Part shown: in pieces, positions 15,107-23,383 of the stretch | Layout of the letters: every line of letters begins with the position of its first letter | How positions within the stretch are numbered: the first letter of the stretch is position 1 | Assembly: GCF_006088715.1 (NCBI RefSeq) | Contig: NZ_CP030771.1 | Coordinates: 310,001-374,000, forward strand | From: Streptomyces sp. YIM 121038 | GTDB lineage: Bacteria > Actinomycetota > Actinomycetes > Streptomycetales > Streptomycetaceae | DNA: 64,000 bases | Direction: 5' to 3' | Notes under the pieces: generated by a model | What the model was told of the DNA's origin: nothing | The model's database searches: none | What the model saw: only the letters and a program-made list of their open reading frames with translations | Position numbers and translations under genes: made by a program

Positions 15107-18100
15107 TCAGCACCGGCCCTCGCCGGGGGCGGCGAAGTGACAGGCCGCGGTGTGGTCCTCTCCCTGCGCCGAGGGCATCGGGTCCTCGGCCTCACAGCGT
15201 CTTCGCTGCTCGGGCGGCAGGTCGGCGTAGCGGGGGCAGCGGCGACGGAAGCGGCACCCCGCGTGGACGTCCGCCGTTCCCGGCTCCTCTCCCACCACCG
15301 GGAGGCGGGTCCGGGCCCGCTCCCGTCTCGGCTCGGGCCGGGGCACCGCGGACAGCAGGACCTGGGTGTAGGGGTGGCTGGGCCGGGCGAGGACCGTGTG
15401 GGCGGCTCCGGTCTCGACGACGCGTCCCCGGTGCATGACCGCGACGCGGTCGGCGAGGTATCCGGCCACGGCGAGGTCGTGGGTGACCAGCAGGCAGCTG
15501 ATCCCCAGCTCCGCGCGCAGCCGGTGCAGCAGGTTGAGCACGGTCGCCTGGGCGGAGACGTCCAGCGCCGCGACGGGCTCGTCGAGCAGCAGCAGCTTCG
15601 GCCGCAGGGCCAACGCCCGTGCGATGCCGACGCGTTGGGCCTGGCCGCCGGAGAGCTGTGCGGGGTAGCGGTCCTGGTGCTCCGTGCCGAGGCCCACGAG
15701 GTCGAGCAGGCCGACGGCCCGGCGGGTGCTCGCCTCGCGGGTCCAGCCGTGCGCGAGCAGCGGCTCGGTGAGGATGTCTTCGACGGTCATGCGCGGGTCC
15801 AGGGACGCGACGGGGTCCTGGAACACCATCTGCACCTCACGGCTCAGCCGCCGTCGCAGGCCGGGGGTCGCACAGCGGCCGTCCTGACCGGCCACCAGCA
15901 CGGTGCCGGTCGCGTGCCCCTGCTGCGGCAGCGGCTCCACGACCTGTCTCAGCAGCGTGGTCTTGCCACTGCCCGATTCGCCGACGAGGGCGAGCGTCTC
16001 GCCCTCCCTGATGTCCAGGCTGACGCCGTCCACGGCCCGTACCAGGTCCGTCCTGGACCACCCCAGGGACGAGCGGCGGCCCGGGTAGTGACGCACCACC
16101 CCGTCCATCCGCAGCACGACGGGGCGCTCGTCGCGGGGCGTGCGCTCCCAGGGCGTTCCCGGACCCGACGTGACGGATGCCGGGCCGACCGCCGTGCGGG
16201 CCCGGCCCTGGCCCTGTTCGCCCGTGTGCCGACGGCCGAGCTCTTCGCCGCGCAGGCACGCGGTGGGGTGGCCGACGCCGTCGCGGACCTTCAGGGCGGG
16301 CTCCTCCTCGCGGCAGACGTCGTCGGCCAGGGGGCAGCGCGGCGCGAAGGGGCACCCCTGGGGCAGGTGGAGGGCGCTCGGCGGACTTCCCTCGATCGGT
16401 GTCAGCGCGCGCCGACGGGCTTCCAGACGGGGCACCGCGCCGAGCAGGCCGACCGTGTACGGCATCCGCGGCCGTTCGTAGACGTCGTCCACGGCGCCTT
16501 CCTCGACGAAGCGGCCCGCGTACATGACGTGGATCCGGTCGGCGAGGCCCGCGACCACCGCCAGGTCGTGCGTGATGATCAGGACGGCTGCCCCGGTGGC
16601 CGTACGGGCCTTGCCGATCAGGTCCAGGATCTGGGCCTGCGTCGTCACGTCCAGGGCGGTCGTGGGTTCGTCGGCCACGAGCACCGACGGGTCGTTGGCG
16701 ATGGCCATCGCGATGGCGACACGTTGCCGCATGCCGCCGGAGAGTTCGTGCGGATAGGCGTCGATCCGCCGCTCCGGGTCGGGCAGGTCCACGGTGCCCA
16801 GGAGCTCGATCGCCCGCCGTCGCGCCGCTGACCGGGACAGCCGCCGGTGTGTGCGCAGGGCCTCCACGATCTGGCTCCCGACGGAGTACACGGGAGTCAG
16901 CGAGGAGAGCGAGTCCTGGAAGACGATGGCCAGGTCCTTGCCGCGGACGCGGCACAGGCCTGCCTCGTCCAGGGCCAGGAGTTCTCGTCCGTGCAGTCTG
17001 ACGGAACCGCGGACTTCGGCGTGCTCGGGGAGCAGGCCGAGGACGGCTGCTGCCGTGACCGACTTCCCGGCCCCTGATTCGCCGACGATGGCCAGGGCCT
17101 CGCCCGGGCGCACCGTGAAGGACACGCCCCGCACCGCGTGCACGGTCCCGCCGGGGCTCGGCAGGGAGACGTGCAGATCCCGCACCTCCAGCACCGGTGG
17201 CTCTTGTACGTGCGTCTGCTCGCTCGCGGGCGGGGCTTCGGCGAAGGGCGTGGCACGCCGCGTGGTGCCGCGCGGGCCCCGGGTCGCCACCGACCGCGGG
17301 TCGAGTGCGTCGCGCAGGCCGTCACCGATGAGGAACAGCGACAGGCACAACAGCAGCAGACAGCCTGCGGGGAAGTAGAAGAGCCAGGGATACGCCAGCG
17401 CGTTCGGCGTTCCCGTGGCGATGAGGGCCCCGAGCGACACCTCCGGCGGGTGCACCCCGAAGCCCAGGTAGGCGAGTCCCGCTTCGGCGATCACTGCGGA
17501 TCCGAACTGGAGCGTGGCGTCGATGACGAGGAAGGACGCCAGGGAGGGAACGACGTGCCGGCGGATCACCGTCCGGCCGGGCACTCCCAGGTAGCGGGAC
17601 GCCCGCACGAAGTCGCGCTGCTTGAGCGACCTCGTGCCGGTGCGGACCGCCCGCCCAGTGATCATCCAGCCGAACGCCGCCAGGAACACCACGAGGAGCA
17701 GCCACGTCGTGTCCTCGACGACCGACGACAGGGCCGTGACCAGCAGGAACCCGGGCAGGACCAGGAACAGTTGGATGCAGCCGAGCGCGGCGCGGTCCGT
17801 CCAGCCGCCGGCGTAGCCCGCGACGGTCCCGATGGCGACCGCGATCGCCGTACAGAGGAGCGCGGTGAGCAGACCGACGACCAGCGATCTCTGGGTGCCG
17901 CGCAGGACCAGGGCGAAGACGTCCGCTCCCGCGCCGTCGGTCCCGAACGGGTGGCTGCCGCCCGGGGGTCGGCGCAGGGCCAGCGGGTCGAGATCGCGGT
18001 GGTCCCAGGGCTGGAACAAGGGTCCGCAGCAGGCCAGTGCGGCGAGCCCGACGAGCACCGTCGAGCCGACGAGTGCCGCCGGGTGACGTCCCAACTCGCG

Positions 18101-18196
18101 TACCACCTGTACGACTCGGCGGCTTGTGCTCCTGCCGGCGAGGGCGTCGTCCTGAGCAGCCGTCAGGAGGCCTCCGGGGTCCGGGAACACGCTCAT
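15107..18196 (-). CDS. fused ABC transporter: DppC-like permease + DppD-like and DppF-like ATPases
   Basis: A single 1029-aa chain combining three subunits that are normally separate. Residues ~1-290 form an inner-membrane permease with the EAA-type loop (DFVRASRYLGVPGRTVIRRHV). Residues ~305-600 form the first ATPase: Walker A GESGAGKS, signature LSGGMRQRV, Walker B VLVADEPTTALD, and a C-terminal oligopeptide extension with a CPFAPRCPLADDVC cluster. Residues ~650-1029 form the second ATPase: GESGSGKT, LSGGQAQRV, LLLLDEPVAALD, and CRFRRRCPRY. Both ATPases look active. The Cys-rich tails resemble the iron-sulfur-binding loops of Opp/Dpp ATPases. The ATG at 18196 overlaps the stop of the upstream permease by 4 bases. 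Confidence 0.92.
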   Translation of the reverse strand: MSVFPDPGGLLTAAQDDALAGRSTSRRVVQVVRELGRHPAALVGSTVLVGLAALACCGPLFQPWDHRDLDPLALRRPPGGSHPFGTDGAGADVFALVLRGTQRSLVVGLLTALLCTAIAVAIGTVAGYAGGWTDRAALGCIQLFLVLPGFLLVTALSSVVEDTTWLLLVVFLAAFGWMITGRAVRTGTRSLKQRDFVRASRYLGVPGRTVIRRHVVPSLASFLVIDATLQFGSAVIAEAGLAYLGFGVHPPEVSLGALIATGTPNALAYPWLFYFPAGCLLLLCLSLFLIGDGLRDALDPRSVATRGPRGTTRRATPFAEAPPASEQTHVQEPPVLEVRDLHVSLPSPGGTVHAVRGVSFTVRPGEALAIVGESGAGKSVTAAAVLGLLPEHAEVRGSVRLHGRELLALDEAGLCRVRGKDLAIVFQDSLSSLTPVYSVGSQIVEALRTHRRLSRSAARRRAIELLGTVDLPDPERRIDAYPHELSGGMRQRVAIAMAIANDPSVLVADEPTTALDVTTQAQILDLIGKARTATGAAVLIITHDLAVVAGLADRIHVMYAGRFVEEGAVDDVYERPRMPYTVGLLGAVPRLEARRRALTPIEGSPPSALHLPQGCPFAPRCPLADDVCREEEPALKVRDGVGHPTACLRGEELGRRHTGEQGQGRARTAVGPASVTSGPGTPWERTPRDERPVVLRMDGVVRHYPGRRSSLGWSRTDLVRAVDGVSLDIREGETLALVGESGSGKTTLLRQVVEPLPQQGHATGTVLVAGQDGRCATPGLRRRLSREVQMVFQDPVASLDPRMTVEDILTEPLLAHGWTREASTRRAVGLLDLVGLGTEHQDRYPAQLSGGQAQRVGIARALALRPKLLLLDEPVAALDVSAQATVLNLLHRLRAELGISCLLVTHDLAVAGYLADRVAVMHRGRVVETGAAHTVLARPSHPYTQVLLSAVPRPEPRRERARTRLPVVGEEPGTADVHAGCRFRRRCPRYADLPPEQRRRCEAEDPMPSAQGEDHTAACHFAAPGEGRC

Positions 18197-19173
18197 GGTG
18201 TCCTGCTCCTCGGATCGAGAACGAGGTGCAGGACGTCGGCGGCCAGGCCCGCGACGAGAACGAGGACCGCGGTGAAGAGCCCGACCGCCGCTACGCCGTT
18301 GACGTCCTGGGCGAGCACGGAGTCGACGAGCCATTCCCCCATGCCGTGCCAGCCGAAGATCTTCTCGATGAAGACCGCTCCGGTGAACGTCAGCACCGCG
18401 TTGTAGGTCAGCAGCGGCAGCAGCGGCAGCACCGCCACCGGCAGCGCGTGCCTGCGCAGCGCCGCGCGCCGGGAGAGGCCCTTGGCCCGGGCGGTGCGGA
18501 CGAAGTCCTCGTGCACCACGTCGAGCATCGTCTGGCGCTGGTACAGGCTGAAGAGCGCGGCTTGGAAGGCGATCAGCGTGGTAGCCGGGAGAACCGCGTG
18601 CTGGGCTCTGCTGACCAGCCTGTCCCAGGTCCCCGTCGTCCCGGGCGCGTACTCGCCGGTGTACTCGAAGACGGTGCTCCCCACCAGGTCGTTGATGTTC
18701 CGTGCCCAGAGCTGGAGGGCCAGGGCGAGGACGAAGACCGGAGTGGCGAGGACGGTGAAGGCCGCCAGGGTCGGGGCGCGGCCGCTGCGGCGCCCCCGCA
18801 GTGAGGCGCTCCAGGCCCCCAGCAGGATCCCTCCGGCCGACCCGATGACGGTGGCGGCCAGCACGAGCCGGGCGCTGGTCGCCGCGCGGCGCAGGAACTC
18901 CGGGCTCACCGGTGCGCCGGACACCGTGCGGCCCAGGTCTCCGTGGGCGACCCCTTGTGCCCAGCGCGCCAACCGTTCGACGACCGGGGTGTCGGGGTTG
19001 AGGTTGTACGAGTCGAGGAGGGTTTCGACCTCCGCCGGGGACGGCGGCGGGTTGCGGTCGACGTAGGTGGCTCTCGGGTCCAGACTCAGTGCGGCGAGGA
19101 GGTAGGTGCAGCCGACCGCCACCAGGACCAGGAGGAGAGTGGCGGTCAGTCGGCGAGCGCAGCAGCGGAACAC
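18193..19173 (-). CDS. DppB-like ABC transporter permease
   Basis: A 326-aa inner-membrane permease of the oligopeptide/nickel importer family. TM1 is at the N-terminus (LTATLLLVLVAVGCTYLLAAL), followed by the external domain with the PVVERLARWAQGVAHGDLGRTV signature, then a permease core with the EAA-like loop HEDFVRTARAKGLSRRAALRRHAL. The GTG at 19173 is preferred because GAGGGG lies 8 bases upstream and TM1 then begins at residue ~10; the frame is open to 19251 but that extension is Ser/Arg-rich and unlike the family. It is the first gene of the importer unit and pairs with the permease domain of the fusion protein. Confidence 0.88.
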   Translation of the reverse strand: MFRCCARRLTATLLLVLVAVGCTYLLAALSLDPRATYVDRNPPPSPAEVETLLDSYNLNPDTPVVERLARWAQGVAHGDLGRTVSGAPVSPEFLRRAATSARLVLAATVIGSAGGILLGAWSASLRGRRSGRAPTLAAFTVLATPVFVLALALQLWARNINDLVGSTVFEYTGEYAPGTTGTWDRLVSRAQHAVLPATTLIAFQAALFSLYQRQTMLDVVHEDFVRTARAKGLSRRAALRRHALPVAVLPLLPLLTYNAVLTFTGAVFIEKIFGWHGMGEWLVDSVLAQDVNGVAAVGLFTAVLVLVAGLAADVLHLVLDPRSRTP

Positions 19174-19389
19174 GGACGAGGCCCCTCGATTCGATGCCGT
19201 ATGGGACGATCGAATGGCGCTTGCCTCGGACCGGCTCGCGGGCCGGGGCACCGAAAAGAGTAGCTATCTGTCCGTCACTTGCGGCCCTGGGCTGAGTATC
19301 CGTACCCGTAAGGGGGACGCCCGGAGAACAGGTGCCCCTCGGGACCCATCCGTACGGGGATCCCGTACTCCGGCCGTGGGCACGGGCGT

Positions 19390-20733
19390 TCAGCGCAGAC
19401 GGCGCAGGAACACGTCGGGTGCGCTGTTGGTGTCGTCGGGGACGAGGTTCCCGGCCGGGGAGTCGAACACCGCCGCGCCGCCGTCCTCGGTGACTCCGGT
19501 GCGCGGGCCCGGCGCGGTGTCCTCGGAGGCAAGGTCGGTCTCGACGCTGACGAGGGTCACCTCGCCGGTCTGCATGTCCTTCAGGAAGACGTCAGTGCTG
19601 CTGTCGCCGTCGTTGCCGGGGTCGAGGTTGGTGGCGGCGGAGGTGAACACCGCGTAGCGGCCGGTGCGGCTCAGCGAGACGTCGTCGCTGTCGCCGTCGG
19701 CCGGTGTGCCGTCCGCGGCGGCGCTGACCAGGCGCATGCGCTGGGCCTCGCGGTCGTAGAGGAAGACGTTGTGGCGACTCTTCGGCGCAGGTCCCTCGGG
19801 GCGGAGCACGCTGGAGGTCGAGGTGAACGCCACAGCGCGGGCGTCCCCGCTGAGGGCGGCCCCCCAGGACGGGGTCTTGCGGTTGTAGCCGTGCGGAACG
19901 GAGATGAGTTCCGTGGTGTGCTTCTCGCGGTCGCGCAGGAAGACGTCCGTTGCCGAGAGGTGGTCCTCCACGTCGGTCAGGCCGGAGGCGTTCGAGGTGA
20001 AGGCGACGTAGCGGCCGCCCAGGTCGCCCGCGAACGCGGGCCCGAACGCGTCGCCCTCGCCGTGCTTGCCGTCGTTGCCGAGCTGCGCGAGCTCCGTGGT
20101 CTTCTTCTTGCGGTCGTAGAGGAAGACGTCGTCCCGCTTGTTCGCGTCCCCCGTGACGAGGTCCTCGGCGCCCGACGCGTACGCGACGTACCGGCCGTCG
20201 CCGCTGACCGCCGGGTCGTAGGTCAGAGGGCCGCGCAGCCCGTCGTAGGAGGCGCGGGTGGGGCTGATCCGTTCGGTTCTGCCGGTGCGACGGTCGTGCA
20301 GGAAGACGTCGTCGAGGTCGTTGGGGTCACCGCGGACGAGGTCGTCGGCGGTGGAGGTGAAGACCACGTACCGTCCGTCGGGGCTGAGGGAGACCTCGCG
20401 TACGACGCCGTGGCTCGCCTTGCCGTCGCTCTGGACGCTGACGCGTTCCGTCGTCCCGGTGCGCAGGTCGCGGACGAAGGCGTCGGGGGTGCCGTTGGTG
20501 TCGTGCGCGACCAGGTTGCGGGACGCCGAGACGAAGGCGACGTAGCGGCCGTCGGCACTGATGGCGGGCCCGCTGGAAGCCGCGTTGCCCTGGGCGCCCG
20601 TCGGGCCGACGCTCAGCCGCTCGGTGTGCGGCGCGGCGGCGGGGGCGGCGGAGGCTCCCGGGGAAAGCACGGCCATGGCGCAGAGGGCGGTGAGCGCGGC
20701 GCCGACAGCCGTCACGCGCTGATGAACGGGCAT
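19390..20733 (-). CDS. secreted TolB/WD40-like beta-propeller protein
   Basis: A 447-aa protein with an Ala-rich signal peptide (cleavage near GASA/AP) and repeated blade units of the form SxDGRYVAFxS...NLV..D.N...D.FxRD...G.TERxS. At least six are visible, e.g. ISADGRYVAFVSASRNLV, LSPDGRYVVFTSTADDLV and VSGDGRYVAYASGAEDLV. These match TolB-like (PD40) propeller repeats, which usually mediate protein binding and lack catalytic residues. AGGAGGA precedes the ATG at 20733. Secreted single-domain propellers of this kind are common in Streptomyces; the ligand is unknown. It reads as a single-gene unit. Confidence 0.85.
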   Translation of the reverse strand: MPVHQRVTAVGAALTALCAMAVLSPGASAAPAAAPHTERLSVGPTGAQGNAASSGPAISADGRYVAFVSASRNLVAHDTNGTPDAFVRDLRTGTTERVSVQSDGKASHGVVREVSLSPDGRYVVFTSTADDLVRGDPNDLDDVFLHDRRTGRTERISPTRASYDGLRGPLTYDPAVSGDGRYVAYASGAEDLVTGDANKRDDVFLYDRKKKTTELAQLGNDGKHGEGDAFGPAFAGDLGGRYVAFTSNASGLTDVEDHLSATDVFLRDREKHTTELISVPHGYNRKTPSWGAALSGDARAVAFTSTSSVLRPEGPAPKSRHNVFLYDREAQRMRLVSAAADGTPADGDSDDVSLSRTGRYAVFTSAATNLDPGNDGDSSTDVFLKDMQTGEVTLVSVETDLASEDTAPGPRTGVTEDGGAAVFDSPAGNLVPDDTNSAPDVFLRRLR

Positions 20734-21046
20734 CCGGTTCCTCCTGTGTTGACGGCCGTCTCCGTGTGCTGTCCGGGCGCGCGTCGGCTGACGAAGGCGA
20801 CGCCGGATACCGCGGACACTCGGATATCCGTCACTGCGGAGTTCGTCCTGTCCCCGCGCACCGTAGGCGAGCGAACACGGTGAAGCCCAGGAGGTCAATG
20901 TGCCGCGTGCCCTCCACGGTGTGGATGCGTCGGTTGCATCAGGTGGCAGAAGCGTTACAGCGGGCTTTTGTGCCGTACTCCCGTGGAATGGGCAACCATT
21001 GGCGCCGATTCGGCCGCCGGGGCCCGCCCGGTCCCGGGGAAACCGC
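20734..21046. other. intergenic region between the LPMO and propeller genes
   Basis: 313 bp without a convincing gene. It holds the propeller promoter on its left side and the 3' region of the LPMO gene on its right. A GC-rich run near 21015-21045 (GGGGCCCGCCCGGTCCCGGGG-like) may fold as a terminator for the LPMO gene, but the stem is irregular. Confidence 0.4.
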
Positions 21047-21565
21047 CTAGCCGCGGATGTTCACGTCGATGCAGGCGTAGAACGCATTCTCCGTTTCGGC
21101 GATGTTCCAGACCGCAAGGACCTTCTGCGGGCCGCGAAGGCTGCCGAAATTGACGGTATGGCGGACAAACTGGGGCGGCTGCGCGCCGCCCTGGTCGAAC
21201 TCGGCGACTTTCTGGGAGCCCACGAAGTACTGCCACGTGGTCGTGGAGTGCTGCGCGGTCAACCGCCAGGTGAACGTGGTCGAGTTGGCGACGCCATGGA
21301 CGGCCCAGCCCTTTCTGTCGTCGTCCAGGTCGGCGAACTGGGCATTGCCGCCGCTGCAGCTCTTGAGGCCTTTGGGCCCTTCGACCGCGTCGGGCTCCCA
21401 TTTGATGGGACCGCACTCCACGCTCCCGTTGAAGCACTGGTCCTGTCGGCTGGCGGGTGAGGTCACCCAGCCGTGCGCCTGGGCCGGAGCGGCCGGGAGG
21501 CTCACGGCGATCAGCGGGGCGAGGCCCAGGACGAGGGCGGCGGCCAGGCTCTTTTTCGCGAACAT
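21047..21565 (-). CDS. compact AA10 lytic polysaccharide monooxygenase (chitin-type)
   Basis: A 172-aa secreted copper enzyme. The signal peptide ends in AQA so that mature residue 1 is His31 (HGWVTSPASRQ), the N-terminal half of the copper histidine brace; the second histidine is His106 in TAQHSTTTWQYF. Four cysteines are positioned for two disulfides, and ENAFYACIDVNI supplies the C-terminal strand with the axial aromatic. The mature protein is only ~142 residues and has no carbohydrate-binding module, matching the small single-domain AA10 subclass known from Streptomyces that acts on chitin. AAGGAG lies 7 bases before the ATG. A DasR-like half-palindrome sits just upstream (21584-21595). 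Confidence 0.92.
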   Translation of the reverse strand: MFAKKSLAAALVLGLAPLIAVSLPAAPAQAHGWVTSPASRQDQCFNGSVECGPIKWEPDAVEGPKGLKSCSGGNAQFADLDDDRKGWAVHGVANSTTFTWRLTAQHSTTTWQYFVGSQKVAEFDQGGAQPPQFVRHTVNFGSLRGPQKVLAVWNIAETENAFYACIDVNIRG

Positions 21566-21583
21566 GACAACTCCTTCCGTCAT

Positions 21584-21595
21584 TAGTCCGGACCA
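21584..21595. promoter_or_regulatory. possible DasR-type (dre-like) site before the LPMO gene
   Basis: TAGTCCGGACCA is near-palindromic and differs at three positions from the TGGTCTAGACCA core of DasR operators, which control chitin and GlcNAc genes in Streptomyces. It lies about 20-30 bases before the LPMO ATG, a place where a bound repressor would block transcription. The match is imperfect. Confidence 0.4.
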
Positions 21596-21740
21596 TAGCG
21601 CGCGGCGATGGGCGGTCAAGGAGCACGGGACGGAAGTGGCCATGAACGCGTTCCGGGGCGTGGCAGGCGCATGTGGCTCGTCCGGCCCGCCAGTGCACGG
21701 AACCGTTCCGCGATTGCACGGAGCCGATCCGCGAACGATC

Positions 21741-22385
21741 ATGGCCGCCATGGTGCGACCGAGACAGCTCATCGCGTGCGGAGACTTCGTCCTGCGACGC
21801 TGGCGGGGGCAGAGCGACTTCGAGCGGGCGTTCACGTTGATCGAGGAGTCCGTGGAGCATCTGCGGCCCTGGGAACCGTGGGTCGAAGCACACAGCGCGG
21901 AGCACACCCGGACCTTCCTCGCGCGGGCCGAGTCGAAGTGGGCGAGCGGAGACGTGTACAACTACGCCATCGCCGAAGGCGGCACGCCCATCGGCATGTG
22001 CCAGTCCTACCGGGGCTCCGAGCCGCAGGGCCGGCTCATGGGGTACTGGCTGCACCCGGCCGCCACCGGCCGGGGCATCGCCACGCGGGCGACGGCGGCC
22101 GTGGCCACCGAGATGTTCGCCCTGCCGGACGTGGCGTACCTGGAGATCACGCACGACGCCGCCAACACCTCCAGCGCCGCCGTACCGCGACGGCTGGGCT
22201 TCACCGAAATCCGCCGCGAGCAGGCGCCGTTGCCCACGGCCCCCTCCGGCAGCGGGATCAACGTGGTCTGGCGCCTGGAGTCGGCACGGTGTTCGCCGAT
22301 GGAGCACCGCAGGTCAGCTTCGACCGGGTACAGATCAGCGGCGTGGTGGACCGCTTCGTCGAAGGCGCCGAGGCCCACGCCATGA
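21741..22385 (+). CDS. GNAT N-acetyltransferase, with abnormal C-terminal extension
   Basis: GNAT-fold protein of the RimJ/RimL type. RQLIACGDFVLRRW forms strand 1, and the acetyl-CoA loop region is MGYWLHPAATGRGIATRATAAV (a Q/RxxGxG/A-like motif in GRGIATRA), followed by LEITHDAANTSSAAVPRRLGFTE. A normal member should end soon after INVVWRLE. Here the frame instead runs ~35 residues into Ser/Arg-rich sequence that is the wrong frame of a neighbouring PPOX-type fragment, so the original stop was lost, probably by a deletion. The start is uncertain (ATG 21741 or 21750; no strong RBS). It is divergent from the LPMO gene. Confidence 0.72.
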   Translation: MAAMVRPRQLIACGDFVLRRWRGQSDFERAFTLIEESVEHLRPWEPWVEAHSAEHTRTFLARAESKWASGDVYNYAIAEGGTPIGMCQSYRGSEPQGRLMGYWLHPAATGRGIATRATAAVATEMFALPDVAYLEITHDAANTSSAAVPRRLGFTEIRREQAPLPTAPSGSGINVVWRLESARCSPMEHRRSASTGYRSAAWWTASSKAPRPTP

Positions 22386-22540
22386 TGGACCGGCTGGCGC
22401 GCAAGTACCTGGGCAGCGAACGCTTCGAGTGGCTCATGCCCGGCGAGGAGCGGATCGCGGTGATCGTGCGCCCCACCAAGGTCCGTCACATCGTCGGTGT
22501 CGAGCGCTTCCGGCCCGGCGGTCCCGTACCGGCTTCCTGA
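22289..22540 (+). pseudogene. C-terminal fragment of a PPOX-class (pyridoxamine-phosphate-oxidase-like) protein
   Basis: In the frame different from the GNAT gene, 83 codons read as the end of a flavin/F420 PPOX-fold protein: VQISGVVDRFVEGAEAHAMMDRLARKYLGSERFEWLMPGEERIAVIVRPTKVRHI. The pattern of a V-x-G-x-A strand, then RLARKYLG, then a VIVRPTKV strand is typical of these enzymes. The N-terminal half is absent. The fragment abuts the truncated end of the GNAT gene, so one deletion probably fused the two genes. Confidence 0.55.
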
Positions 22541-22590
22541 CCGGCGGCGCGCGGGTCCGGGGGCTCCGCAGCCGCGGCCAGGCCCTCGCG

Positions 22591-23352
22591 TCAGTCGGAG
22601 ACTTCGATGCCCCAGGCCACCGCGCGCGCCGCGGCCGCCGCACGGTTGGGCAGGTCCAGCTTGGCGAGGATGTGCTCGATGTGGGTGCCCACGGTGCGCG
22701 GCGTGACGTACAGCCGCTCGGCGATCTCGCGGTTGGTGCGGCCCGTGGTCAGCTCGGCGAGGACCTGGAGCTCGCGGGGCGAGAGTCCCCCCGGTCGGCC
22801 GGGGGCCGCCGCGGGGGCCTTCGGGGGCGGCGGGTCCGCCCGCGGGGCGACGGCCGCGGCGAGGGACTCCGTGAGCAGCGTGACCACGGCGCGCGCCGGG
22901 TCGGGCGCGCGCCTCGGTCGGCGGGTGCTGACGTTCAGCATGCCGACGTACCGGCCGTCGGCGGCGAACAGGCACTGGGCCACGCCGTCCTCGATGCCGA
23001 GGGGGGACAGCACGTCCTGGAAGCCGGGGGACGCCGCCAGGAGCTGCCCGGGGACGTCCCTGAGCCAGAGGCCGCCCCGCTCCGGGCTGCGGAGCACGGG
23101 GAACACCGGGTCGCGGTGGAGGCGGTTCTCGATGTAGGCCGTGGCGTCGTCCGGGTAGCTCCCGGCGAGGGTGGTGTGGCGGCGGTGGAGCGGATCCCAC
23201 CGGGTCAGCGAGGCGTGGTCGTACTCCATCACCTCGGACAGCGCGGTCAGGACCGGGGCGAGACCGCTCGCGCCGGCCGCGGCGCTCCTGGCGGCCTCGC
23301 GGACGTGGACGGCCGCGTCCAGGATGTCCGCCGTGCTCCGCCGCGCTGCCAT
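22591..23352 (-). CDS. LuxR-family regulator with GAF-like N-terminal domain
   Basis: A 253-aa regulator. Residues ~1-165 look like a small sensory (GAF/PAS-like) domain: VMEYDHASLTRWDPLHRRHTTLAGSYPDD, then DGVAQCLFAADGRYVGMLNVST. A proline/alanine linker follows. The C-terminal ~65 residues are a LuxR HTH: GLSPRELQVLAELTTGRTNREIAERLYVTPRTVGTHIEHILAKLDLPNRAAAAARAV. No phospho-acceptor receiver is present. It lies upstream of the GNAT/PPOX remnant and ~30 bp after the amidohydrolase stop on the same strand, so it may be co-transcribed with the amidohydrolase and respond to a related metabolite. The RBS before the chosen ATG is weak. Confidence 0.85.
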   Translation of the reverse strand: MAARRSTADILDAAVHVREAARSAAAGASGLAPVLTALSEVMEYDHASLTRWDPLHRRHTTLAGSYPDDATAYIENRLHRDPVFPVLRSPERGGLWLRDVPGQLLAASPGFQDVLSPLGIEDGVAQCLFAADGRYVGMLNVSTRRPRRAPDPARAVVTLLTESLAAAVAPRADPPPPKAPAAAPGRPGGLSPRELQVLAELTTGRTNREIAERLYVTPRTVGTHIEHILAKLDLPNRAAAAARAVAWGIEVSD

Positions 23353-23383
23353 CCCCCAAGGATGATCATGTGTCTGGAATACG

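Noticed and set aside
11400..15113. 1237-aa minus-strand ORF
   Set aside because: It spans two genes of opposite direction; it only exists because high-GC DNA lacks stops in that frame.
19174..19389. small gene between the permease and the propeller
   Set aside because: The frames here have no start with a ribosome binding site and only short, atypical peptides.
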